Shown here: positions 12,091-21,200 of the stretch, piece after piece
Position numbering within the stretch: the first letter of the stretch is position 1
Layout: each line of letters opens with the position of its first letter
Assembly (NCBI GenBank): GCA_963555705.1
Contig: OY743183.1
Location: 30,043,932 to 30,107,931 of the forward strand
Length of the DNA stretch: 64,000 bases
Direction of reading: 5' to 3'
DNA from: Ligustrum vulgare
Taxonomy: Eukaryota; Streptophyta; Magnoliopsida; Lamiales; Oleaceae
Made by a program: the position numbers and the translations under genes
The notes under the pieces: model-generated
What the model was told of the DNA's origin: nothing
The model's database searches: none
What the model saw: only the letters and a program-made list of their open reading frames with translations

Positions 12091-12974
12091 TGATGAGAAC
12101 CCGGGAGGGGGGTCCTCGTCGTAGCTCGAGGAATAACGCTTGGAAAGTTCCGAATCCAGGTTGGAACGGACGATAACAATGCAACCCCGACCTCACGACG
12201 CAAGAACTATGGGTATATTAAACCCAAAACCCGTTACGATGCGGAGATAAGAACCACAAAGGGGGAACGCCACAAGGAATGTACAGATCTTTGATAAGTT
12301 CAATTATTTTGAACGCCACAAGATTTGAATCTTGATAAGTTCGATGTTTAAAGGGAAAATCCTCACCTTTAGAGAGAGAGAGTAAAAACACTCAATATAA
12401 TTTTCATTCATCAAAATATTCTGTTTTTACATTGAATGGGAAAGCATATAAATAGGCAAAATAAAACCTAATCGCTAACTGACTCTGAATAGAATTCTAA
12501 TTAGGCTAAAATACCTAAAATAACTAAAATACCAAAATAACCAAAATTATCAAAAATAATTAAAACCAAAAATAACCAACTAAACCCTAGCCGCAAAACA
12601 AGGCCCAAAAACGCGTTACTTGAATTACAGCCGTAATAGCCTCTCGGATCAAAATGTGGTTTAGTTTGTTACGGCCGTGAGAATTTTGATTACGGCCGTA
12701 AGTCTTCTTCTTCATTTACGACCGTGAGATGATATGTTTACGGCCGTAAAGGCCTTTCTGTCCAAATTTGCCATATTGATTTTACGGCCGTAAAAATGGG
12801 TGTTACAGCCGTGAGTCTGTTTCTGCCCAATTTTCTGATCCTTTGACATTAATTGATCTGATTTGAATCTCGACTCGAGCCCAACATGAAACTTGTTCAT
12901 TTTCCCATGTAGAATATTGTTGAATTTCCCGTATCTTGATTTCTCATTTTTGACGTCTTTTCCGGATCACATCA
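12091..12974 (-). repeat. 3' LTR of the nested non-autonomous element
   Basis: 884 bp. On the minus strand it runs from 12974 (U3) to 12091 (U5). It contains six or seven TTACGGCCGTAA-like palindromes (12625-12814) and a TATA-like CTATTTATATGC on the minus strand (about 12444-12456). The outer ~85 bp (12091-12174) match the partner LTR only weakly, although the rest is nearly identical. Confidence 0.9.
12625..12814 (-). promoter_or_regulatory. U3 palindrome array (TTACGGCCGTAA-type), 3' LTR
   Basis: Copies start at 12625, 12669, 12690, 12716, 12738, 12782 and 12803. Several carry one substitution (TTACAGCCGTAA, TTACGACCGTGA). Pairs are 21, 22 and 21 bp apart. The array lies upstream of the TATA-like box of the minus-strand promoter. 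A regulatory role is inferred from position and regular spacing. Confidence 0.65.
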
Positions 12975-12992
12975 TCCCCTCTTCCTTTAAGA
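12975..12992 (-). promoter_or_regulatory. Polypurine tract of nested element
   Basis: Minus strand reads AAAGGAAGAGGGGA immediately before the 3' LTR terminus TGATG. This is the expected primer for plus-strand DNA synthesis. A close second copy lies 186 bp further inside, at 13161-13177. Confidence 0.85.
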
Positions 12993-13160
12993 TGATTCGT
13001 CCCGAATCATAAAACTGTTCTTGGCTTGCTCACTTGGTTTAGCCTCGAACCTTCTTCGTACAAGCAATGTTTGATCTTTGACATTCTCCGAACATGGTTG
13101 ACTTCTTGTTTTGGATTGAATTATATATTTTCCTGTCAAGCCCACCCTGATTCGTACCAT

Positions 13161-13177
13161 TCCCTCCTTCTTTAGGA
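13161..13177 (-). repeat. Second polypurine-tract-like copy
   Basis: Minus strand reads AAAGAAGGAGGGA and is embedded in a ~50-bp direct repeat that includes ATGATTCGGGACGAATCAT. The repeat matches the sequence next to the 3' LTR. It is not adjacent to an LTR end, so it is probably a duplicate of the boundary region. Confidence 0.7.
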
Positions 13178-13213
13178 TGATTCGTCCCGAATCATGGTGT
13201 TGTTCTTGAAAAA

Positions 13214-14540
13214 TCAAACTGTACCTCCTGGATCAAACGGAAAATTGTCGATTCCCTGACATGCATTCAATAAATGATGCTCCTCCAATTTGTAGACAAG
13301 AAGGTATTGAAACATGAGGTAAATTGACCAATGTTGATGTAAATCAAACTTCCATGCACAATAAACCTGGAAGAAAGATTTTAAAAAAATGGGGAGGGAA
13401 ATGTTAGCGTCTCCATGCACAAGGTATGGATCCTTGTATTCATGATACAAAACCTCCACAACTTTTTTTCCCACCACGAGGCCCTTCTCGTCCCCTCCAA
13501 AAGTCAATATACTTTCTTGCTCATTCTCTTCTTTTTTCTCAACCACTTCTTCTAATTTTTCACATTCAACCACCTCTTCAATATTTTTATTGACAATTTC
13601 AACATTCAAATGTTGAACTTCTACCCCCAACTTCCAATTCATTCCTATCATTGTCAACAATGTTATTTTCAATCTCCTCTTCAACAATTTTATTTTGTAC
13701 TTCAAGACTCGGAGTTTGATCAACTACTTCAATTTCTTTTTTCGCACACTCAACCTCCACTTCTAAATTTATGGGCTCAATCACCTCTCCTAACTTCTCA
13801 TGCTTTTGCTCATGCACCTCCTCATAAATAATTTTATCGACATGATTAGGCACCTTCTCAACACTACACAAATTTTTATCTTCTAACTCGTTCCTCAAGT
13901 CTCCCTCCTTCTTAACAATCATATCCAAAGGCTTTTCTTGTAATTTAACTACTTCCTCTCTTCCCCTTTCTCTCTCTTGCAACTCGGCTAAATTTTTTCT
14001 AGCCTCTTGTTCCTTTATCTCTTCATTTAACTGTATTAATTTCTTGGCCATCTCCCTGAATTCATCCTTCATACTCCATTCATCATCTCCGAAGTTTCTT
14101 TGCTCATTCCTCTTTCCTCGCAATACTTTCTCTTCAAGTATTTGTTCCGGGGTTAACGGCATAAGCTTAATACTTTTCCCATCCTTAACAAATTTATATA
14201 TATTCCTGCGCTTATCATAGACTGCTATCCTCTCATGCTTCCACGATCTACTCAACAAGATGTCACACGATTCTAGAGGCACCACATCACACCACAGTCC
14301 ATCGCTATATCTTCCAAGTGTCAATTTCACCATAACCCCATGGGTTACATTTTGGTGCCCACACTCCTTTAACCACGTCAGCCTATAAGGATTGGGATGT
14401 GGTAGTAAAGGTAAGCCCAACTCCTCAACCATGGTGGTACTAGCCAGATCGCAATAATACTCCTTATCAATAATAATATTGCACACTTTACAGCCCACAT
14501 GACACCTAATCTGGAAGGTAGGATCGAACTCATAATTCAT
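13214..14540 (-). pseudogene. Protease-like / Glu-rich retroelement reading frame, frameshifted
   Basis: Starting at Met 14540, the first ~130 residues align with the protease region of the complete element at 48815-53530. Shared features include an RCxVxxKVCxxIID core, a CDVVP motif and a KDGKxxKLMPL segment. The catalytic DGGS of the relative is replaced by DKEY, so enzymatic activity is unlikely. After KLMPLTPEQI the frame continues for about 170 residues as a Glu/Lys-rich, probably coiled-coil segment, where the relative would continue into RT. The frame stops at 13599, but a second frame from 13723 to 13214 continues the same composition (VEVQHLNVEIVNKNIEEV). The switch lies at a C5 run on the plus strand, 13624-13628. 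No RT or integrase is present. Function of the Glu-rich part is unknown. Confidence 0.7.
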
Positions 14541-14660
14541 CCCTTTATGTAGCTTTCAAAAATCTAAGAGATTCAAAATAAGAGGATCTAGATATTGACA
14601 AATATGAAGAAGGAATTTAATGTTGACTCGAAAAGGAAAACAATATCAAGAATTTTAAAG

Positions 14661-14845
14661 AAATTCAAGAAAGTGGTTCTTGAATTTGACTCGAAAGAAA
14701 GAATATCAAGAATATTGTAGAAATTCAAGAAAGTGGTTCTTGAATTTTGACTAGAAAGGAAAGAATATCAAGAATTTTAATTTGACTTGCAAGGCAAGGA
14801 ATTATCAAGAATTTAAGGAAATTCAAGAAAGTGGTTCTTGAATTT
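14661..14845 (-). repeat. Three identical 27-bp hairpins in the element leader
   Basis: AAATTCAAGAA and TTCTTGAATTT, perfect 11-bp inverted arms around a constant 5-base loop AGTGG, occur at 14661-14687, 14721-14747 and 14819-14845. They sit in a short minisatellite between the primer-binding site and the coding frame. No function is established; an RNA role such as packaging or dimerisation is only a possibility. Confidence 0.85.
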
Positions 14846-15200
14846 GGGAGTGACTTTTTCTTTTTTCTTTTTGAATTATGATGAATTTTCGGAATTAATA
14901 AAAATAAAAATAAAATTAATTTTTTTTTTTTTAATAAAATCCGAAAATTCGACATGAACGCAAAGAAACAAACGGTACTGGATTTGGATGAAAAAAGAAC
15001 AAGAAAAACACTTTTGATTTTTTGGGACTGACTCATATGGATCAAACTGGAAAAAAATTTACTGGTAAGAAGAACAAGAAAAATTGAAAACAAAGACTCG
15101 AATAACAAAAATAGGATATGGATGATTTTTATGGGACTCGATGATAAACATAAAAATCAAACTGGATAGAAAAAACACAAGAACCTTAATCCAGAGTCCA
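14846..15200 (-). other. Leader region of the nested element, no gene seen
   Basis: A/T-rich sequence with a long T run near 14918 between the hairpin repeats and the primer-binding site. It corresponds to the 5' untranslated leader. I see no gag-like motif here, so gag appears to be missing rather than merely frameshifted. Confidence 0.6.
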
Positions 15201-15212
15201 GCTCTGATACCA
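15201..15212 (-). promoter_or_regulatory. Primer-binding site (tRNA-iMet) of nested element
   Basis: Minus strand reads TGGTATCAGAGC, complementary to the 3' end of plant initiator Met-tRNA. It lies 2 bp from the 5' LTR end at 15215. It fixes the orientation of the element. Confidence 0.9.
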
Positions 15213-15214
15213 TA

Positions 15215-16096
15215 TGATGTGATCCGATACGGGGATCACCAAGAACAGGCGGAATTAAACGCCGAAAAGCTCTAAAATCCAAGATAGTAGACGGTAACAA
15301 TGCAACCCCGACCTCACGACGCAAAAACTATGGGTATATTAAACCCAAAACCCGTTACGATGCGGAGATAAGAACCACAAAGGGGGAACGCCACAAGGAA
15401 TGTCCAGATCCTTGATAAGTTCAATATTTTGAACGCCACAAGATTTGAATCTTGATAAGTTCGATGTTTAAAGGGAAAATCCTCACCTTTAGAGAGAGAG
15501 AGTGTAAAAACACTCAATATAATTTTCATTCATCAAAATATTCTGTTTTTACATTGAATGGAAAAGCATATAAATAGGCAAAATAAAACCTAATCGCTAA
15601 CTGACTCTGAATAGAATTCTAATTAGGCTAAAATACCTAAAATAACTAAAATACCAAAATAACCAAAATTATCAAAAATAATTAAAACCAAAAAAAACCA
15701 ACTAAACCCTAGCCGCAAAACAAGGCCCAAAAACGCGTTACTTGAATTACGGCCGTAATAGCCTCTCGGATCAAAATGTGGTTTAGTTTGTTACGGACGT
15801 GAGAATTTTGATTACGGCCGTAAGTCTTCTTCTTCATTTACGGCCGTGAGATGATATGTTTACGGCCGTAAAGGCCTTTCTGTCCAAATTTTCCATATTG
15901 ATTTTACGGCCGTAAAAATGGGTGTTACGGCCGTGAGTCTGTTTCTGCCCAATTTTCTGATCCTTTGACATTAATTGATCTGATTTGAATCTCGACTCAA
16001 GCCCAACATGAAACTTGTTCATTTTCCCATGTAGAATATTGTTGAATTGCCCGTATCTTGATTTCTCATTTTTGACGTCTTTTCCGGATCACATCA
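15215..16096 (-). repeat. 5' LTR of the nested non-autonomous element
   Basis: 882 bp, bounded by TGATG and CATCA. It carries seven palindrome copies (starts 15747, 15791, 15812, 15838, 15860, 15904 and 15925). A TATA-like box lies on the minus strand at about 15566-15579. Its outer end (TGATGTGATCCGATACGGGG) resembles the LTR ends at 48173 and 54311, unlike its own partner LTR. Confidence 0.9.
15747..15936 (-). promoter_or_regulatory. U3 palindrome array, 5' LTR of nested element
   Basis: Seven TTACGGCCGTAA or TTACGGCCGTGA-type sites. Internal pairs are spaced 21, 22 and 21 bp. Located 170-370 bp upstream of the TATA-like sequence on the minus strand. Several sites that are mutated in the 3' LTR are intact here, and one is mutated only here (TTACGGACGTGA at 15791). 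Confidence 0.65.
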
Positions 16097-16101
16097 GTAT
16101 T
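16097..16101. repeat. Right target-site duplication GTATT
   Basis: Matches 12086-12090 and directly follows the CATCA terminus. Confidence 0.93.
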
Positions 16102-16407
16102 TCTATGAAATACTCACGTTTTCCAAAATAAAATTTTCAGATGACGGAGTTGGCGGCGGGGCGTGCGATGGTGGTCATTATTGTGATTTTAGAAATGTTT
16201 TATTTGAAATTATAAACTTATTTTTATTATGTTACGTTCAAGTTATTTTTCCATGTTTAAACTATTTTGACAGTTTGAGTCAATTTTTATAAAGTTATGT
16301 GAAATGGAATTTCAATTAAATTTATTTTCCGCTAAATTATTATCTTCAAAGTCAATTTTGAGACGAAGAAGTGGCGTTCCCGAGTGTTCAGAAACCGGGG
16401 CGTTACA
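16102..16407 (+). repeat. 462-bp LTR segment, copy 2, right part, with LTR 3' terminus
   Basis: Resumes the host LTR after the nested insertion and ends GGGGCGTTACA. 156 plus 306 bp equals the 462 bp of copy 1. It is followed by AG and the primer-binding site. Confidence 0.9.
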
Positions 16408-16409
16408 AG

Positions 16410-16421
16410 TGGTATCAGAGC
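16410..16421 (+). promoter_or_regulatory. Primer-binding site (tRNA-iMet) of the decayed element
   Basis: TGGTATCAGAGC two bases after the LTR terminus. This shows that the upstream sequence is a 5' LTR and that the element reads on the plus strand. Confidence 0.92.
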
Positions 16422-17288
16422 GGGTCTACGTTTCTGTAGACTTGCAAATTTTGAAAAGAGAAATTTTTTTTAAAAAAAACAAAAAAAATAATAATAATAA
16501 ATAATGTTTTGACGACTTTTGCCACTGCCATCGTTCGCTCCGCTAACTCCGAAGGTAAATGATTTTATCATGAAGTTTATGTTATGATGATTTCGGATAC
16601 ATGAGAAATGAAGTATTTTGAGAATTTGATGAGAAAGAATGAGAAATTTTTGTATCTGAAATAAGAAAGAAAGAAAGAAAACGAGTTTGAGCATAATTTG
16701 AATGAGTTTTTAAATATTTTTAAGTCCTCGTAATTTTAACTAAGAGAATGGATAAACCCCGTCTAATTGGACTTTGCATAATTGGTTTAGGACGTGACAC
16801 CTTTCACAAGAAGTCAACCGAGGAACTTAGATCTAGTGTATGCTCCTATCAAAAGGATATCAGACTATGTACGTAGATATTGCGTCAGACGAAAATGGTT
16901 ACTGTATATTTGTCATGATTGATGATTATAACTTTGATTTTTTTTTTTTTTTTGGGGAAAATAGTGATTTAATTGGAATTTGGAGACTAGATCATATTCT
17001 ATTTCATGATTGAATTAGGTTATGTTACACATACGTCAGAGATTTAATTTTGGGATTAGATATGAAGATGAAGCTTAGAGTAGTAAGAAGAAAGAATTGA
17101 ATTTTGGGTGTTTGATATTTAATGATGCCTCGATTTTATAAGTGAAACTTATTGTTGGGGTAAGTCTTGCATTCTTGTTTAAGCATTTGATTGAGATTTG
17201 GATAAAAGGATTTAAAGTTTTTATTTGGCCAAGTGTATCTCTATAGGGAGTAACTATACTACTTAACAAGTTGGCAATAAAGAATAAG
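16422..17288 (+). other. Decayed interior of the plus-strand element, no recognisable domain
   Basis: About 870 bp of AT-rich sequence with A and T homopolymer runs and stops in all frames. It occupies the place of leader, gag and protease. I recognise no zinc knuckle or protease motif, so this region has been deleted or has decayed beyond recognition by eye. Confidence 0.6.
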
Positions 17289-17451
17289 TACCCACCAACA
17301 GTATTTATGGATTTGATGAACTGAGTTTTCCAACATTCATTGGACATTTTTTTTCATTGTATTCATGGACGATATTTTGGTTTATCCTAGAGATAGTAAA
17401 CAATACGACGAACATTTGAGGATTTTGTTGGAGACACTTCGAGATTTTTGA
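17289..17451 (+). pseudogene. Ty3/gypsy reverse-transcriptase remnant
   Basis: One frame reads PTVFMDLMN, stop, VFQHSLD, matching the region just before the RT catalytic loop. After a frameshift in the T run near 17347, another frame reads VFMDDILVYPRDSKQYDEHL (about 17359-17418) and then RILLETLRD. This is the catalytic FxDD motif and the following helix of Ty3/gypsy RT. At least one stop and one frameshift make it non-functional. The rest of RT, RNase H and integrase is not recognisable around it. Confidence 0.85.
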
Positions 17452-18101
17452 AAAGAGAATTTTGGTTGACCCATGAATAATGAGGAAATGTTATTTTTCA
17501 AGTATAAGATGGTTGAAAGTTATTGGTTGTTTATTTACGTTGCGGCTTAGGTAAGCATGAGTGAAATCTTGAACAGAGTATCGATTTGGAGTTAAAGTTT
17601 TGATAATTTTGGAGATTGTTATTTATAAACATCCTGATTGGTGAAGTGTGAAATCGATTAAGTATCAATGTACATGTGGAGTTATATGATCATTTGAGGT
17701 ATACATAGGAAATACCAAGTTATATCTTGCAGAAAATGTTGTGGCATTCAGGAGCAGAATCATAGTTACTTGGGAACAATTTTTTTTTTATATTAATTGA
17801 ATTTTGTGATATGTTTTGTTGACGTATATGGGAAGATGTTAGAAAACAAGATGATGCAAAAAATGTACTATATGAATAGCTTCTCGTATACGTTAAGCTG
17901 ATGATATTATGCTGATTTGTGGATAACATGTTATTATGCATATTACACGGAAGAATATTCATGTGATTTCTAATGATACAACTGATTTTGGGTCTTTCAA
18001 TATAAGAGGTTTGAGAAGATGAGGATAGATTTCATATTGATTAATTACTATGGTGTGATATGATTTCTTAAAGAAATAGTAAGATTGATAAAGAGGTTTC
18101 T
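17452..18101 (+). other. Decayed interior between RT and pol end, no recognisable domain
   Basis: About 650 bp with stops in every frame. It is far too short to hold the missing RNase H and integrase, which in a complete element need about 2 kb. Large internal deletions are therefore likely. Confidence 0.6.
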
Positions 18102-18236
18102 CTAGTCAAAGTCCAATGGGGTAGACGAGGTAGTGCTGAAACTGCTTGAGAAAAGAAAGAAGAAAGAAGTCGGGCTTCATACCCAGATATATTTAGATCA
18201 AGAAAGTTTAAAATTTCGAGGACGAAATTGTTTTAA
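18102..18236 (+). pseudogene. Remnant of pol C-terminus (chromovirus-type)
   Basis: Frame reads LVKVQWGRRGSAETA, stop, EKKEERSRASYPDIF, then ends KISRTKLF and TAA. The VKVQW...R...TAWE pattern followed by a YP..F segment is the usual end of the integrase/chromodomain part of plant chromoviruses. The nucleotide signature TTTCGAGGACGAAATT just before the polypurine tract is also typical. A single in-frame stop shows it is dead. Confidence 0.75.
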
Positions 18237-18247
18237 GGGGGTAGGGT
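18235..18247 (+). promoter_or_regulatory. Polypurine tract of the decayed element
   Basis: AAGGGGGTAGGGT ends immediately before the restart of the LTR sequence TGTAGCGACC at 18248. Confidence 0.8.
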
Positions 18248-18287
18248 TGTAGCGACCGAGAATTTTTCGTGATTTTATTCAAATAAA
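18248..18287 (+). repeat. 3' LTR truncated to 40 bp
   Basis: Repeats the first 40 bases of the 5' LTR (with T5 for T4 in GAATTTT), then passes into satellite at AATAAA, a hexamer shared by LTR and satellite. The satellite resumes in a C-type monomer, whereas the left flank is a D-type monomer. This is a rearrangement junction and not an integration end. Confidence 0.88.
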
Positions 18288-21200
18288 ACGTTTTCTTGGG
18301 CACATAAAATGGTTTTTCCCTCGTTCGTAAAGTTTTTGAATCCTTGAAAAGAGAGACAAGGTTAAACATTCTCTTCAATTCCAAAATATTCACACCAATT
18401 TTAAAACCATTTTTGAAAATTATTTTAGACTGATTGAAGGAACCAAGAAATAATAAGATGTCTAAAGAAGAAAACATTAGAAAAAGCATCTTGGTAATCC
18501 AAGTAATTGAAACGAGGAGAGAAATATTCACCCTTTGAAAAGTTCTACTTTTTCTCGAGCTAAGGGTATTGTCCCCAGTCTGCAAATGACAACGAAAAGG
18601 CAAACTGACATTTTTGAAAAATCGATATGTTTAGGATATTGTTTATTTTGAGTAGTTTGCACTTATCTTATGATTTCACTCACTCCCTTGGTTTCTTTAC
18701 TTCTTTTTCTCGGAATTTCTCTCTTTCTCTTAAGAAATTCCGGATTCTTTTCATACTTCTTCTTAGTAATATGAAAAGTTTCATTTGGACCTAAAGTAGG
18801 AAACTCCTTTAGAAAAACCTAACTTTCATTTTTGAGCTCCTAACAATCTTTTTAGGATTTGGAAAGTCACGATGATTTCGAACAACAAAAAAGTCAAAGC
18901 AGCAGATCCATGAGACTTTAAAAATGAGGATACATGGGAATAAAAAGACTTCTTGGGCACATAAAATGATTTTTCCCTCGTTCGTAAAGTTTTTGAATCC
19001 CTGAACTAGGTAAAATATTCTCTTCAATTCCAAAATATTCACACCAATTTTGAAACCATTTCGGAAAATTATTTTTACATGATTGAAGGAACAGGATAAA
19101 CCAAGAAATAATAAGATATCTAAAGAAGAAAACTAAAAAGCATCTAGGTAATCCAAGTAATTGAAATGAGGAGAAAAATCTTCACCCTTTGAAAGGTTCA
19201 TCTTTTTCTCAAAGCTAAAGGTATTGTCCCCAGTCTTCAAATGACAACAAAAAGAAAAACATACATTTTTGAAAAATTGATATGTTGTGGATATTGTTTA
19301 TTTTGAATAGGTTGCAGTTATCTTTTGATTTCGCTCCCTTCGTTTCCTTACAACTTTTACTCGAAATTTCTCTCTTTCTCTTAAGAAGTTCCGGATTCTC
19401 CTCATATTTCTTCTTAGTAATATAAAAAGTTTCATTTGGACCTAAAGTAGGAATCTCCTTTCGAAAAAGCTAACTTTCATTTTTGAGCTCCTAACAATCT
19501 TTTTAGGATTGGGTGAGTCACCAGAATTTTGAACAACAAAAAAGTCACAGCAGAGGATCCATGAGACTTTAAAAAAGAGGATAAATTTGAATAAAACGTT
19601 TTCTTGGGCACATAAAATGGTTTTCCCTCATTCGTAAAGTTTTTGAATCCTTGAAAAGAGAGACTAGGTTAAATATTCTCTTCAATTCCAAAATATTCAC
19701 ACCAATTTTGAAACCATTTTGGAAAACTATTTTTACATGATTGAAGGAACAGGATAAACCAGGAATGCATAAGATGTCTATGGAATAAAATATTAAACAA
19801 AGCATATTCGTAATCCAAGCATATGAAATTAGAAGAGAAATCACCGTTTGAAAGATTCATCATTTTCTCGAGCTAAGGGTATTGTCCCGAGTTTTCAAAT
19901 GACAACAAAAAGGAAAATTGACATTTTTGAAAAATCAATAATGTTTATTTTGAGTAGGTTGCAGTTATCTTTTGATTTCACTCCCTTGGTTTCTTTACTA
20001 CTTTCACATGGAATTTATATCTTTCTCTTAAGAAATGCCAAATTATCTCTCCATATTTCTACTCAGTAATATGAAAAGTTTCATTTGGACCTAAAATAGA
20101 AATCTCCTTTTGGAAAAAGCTAACTTTAATTTTTGAGCTCCTAACAATCTTTTTAGGATTGGGAGAGTCACCAAGATTTTGAACAACAAAAAAGTCACAG
20201 CAGATGATCCATGAGACTTTAAAAAAGAGGATAAATTGGAATAAAACGTTTTCTTGGGCACATAAAATGGTTTTTCCCTCGTACGTAAAGTTTTTGAATC
20301 CTTGAAGAGAGTGACTAGGTAAAATATTCTCTTCAATTCCAAAATATTCATACCAATTTTGAAACCATTTTGGAAATTTATTTTAACATGATTGAAGGAA
20401 CGGGATAAACCAAGAAATAATAAGATGTCTAAAGAAGAAAACATTAAACAAAGCATCTTGCGAAGAGAAATCTTCCCCCTTTGAAAGGCTCAACTTTTTC
20501 TCGAGCTAAGGTTATTGTCCCCTGTCTTCAAATGACAACAAAATTGCAAAATGACATTTTTAAAAAATCGATATGTTGTGGATATTGTTTATTTTGAGTA
20601 GGTTGCAGTTATCTTTTGATTTCGCTCCCTTGGTTTCTTACTACTTTTACCCGGAACTTCTCTCTTTCTCTTAAGAAATTCCGGATTCTCTTCATATTTC
20701 TTCTTAGTAATATGAAATGTTTCATTTGGACCTAAAGTAGGAATCTCATCTCGAAAAAGCTAACTTTCATTTTTAAGGTTCTAACAATCTTTTTAGGATT
20801 GTGAGATTCACCAGGATTTTGAACAACAAAAAAGTCGAGGATCCATGAGACTTTAAAAAAGAGGATAAATTGGAATAAAACGTTTTCTTGGGCACATAAA
20901 ATGGTTTTTCCCTCGTTCGTAAAGTTTTTGAATCCTTGAAAAGAGAGACAAGGTTAAATATTCTCTTCAATTCCAAAATATTCACACCAATTTTAAAACC
21001 ATTTTTGAAAATTATTTTAACATGATTGAAGGAACCAAGAAATAATAAGATGTCTAAAGAAGAAAACGTTAGAAAAAGCATCTTGGTAATCCAAGTAATT
21101 GAAACGAGGAGAGAAATATTCACCCTTTGAAAAGTTCTACTTTTTCTCGAGCTAAGGGTATTGTCCCCAGTCTGCAAATGACAACAAAAAGAAAAACTGA

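Larger units (their letters stand above)
12091..16096 (-). mobile_element. Non-autonomous CRM-related LTR retrotransposon (4006 bp)
   Basis: Bounded by TGATG...CATCA and a 5-bp target duplication. LTRs are 12091-12974 and 15215-16096. The primer-binding site (minus strand, 15201-15212) and polypurine tract (minus strand, 12975-12992) place it on the minus strand. The interior is only about 2.24 kb. It encodes a protease-like segment and a Glu-rich segment, but no gag zinc knuckle, reverse transcriptase, RNase H or integrase. Its R-U5 region and PBS closely match the complete element at 48173-55225, so it probably depended on that family's enzymes; that dependence is inferred. By eye the LTRs differ at about 14 positions outside a divergent terminal ~85 bp. 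Confidence 0.9.
9318..18287 (+). mobile_element. Decayed chromovirus-like (Tekay/Del-type) LTR retrotransposon, with nested insertion
   Basis: The left end begins TGTAGCGACCGAG inside a D satellite monomer. The same sequence restarts at 18248 after a polypurine tract and is cut 40 bp later. The 5' LTR ends at 16407 (GGGGCGTTACA) and is followed by a tRNA-iMet primer-binding site, so the element lies on the plus strand. Its LTR is split by a younger element at 12091-16096. The interior is only about 1.84 kb and full of stops, but keeps a reverse-transcriptase motif (FMDDILVY) and a pol C-terminus typical of chromoviruses. The long LTR (about 2.6 kb) and the pol ending suggest the Tekay/Del lineage; this is an inference. 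No 3' target-site duplicate survives. Confidence 0.85.

Noticed and set aside
12669..12814. CRISPR-like array of short repeats
   Set aside because: Repeats are 12-bp palindromes with variants at 21-bp and irregular pair spacing inside an LTR, in a plant. No spacer structure or cas genes.
12987..13217. 76-aa frame at the end of the nested element as an additional gene (env-like)
   Set aside because: It spans the duplicated PPT region; its end repeats MIRDESS-type sequence from the duplication. No signal peptide or membrane segment.
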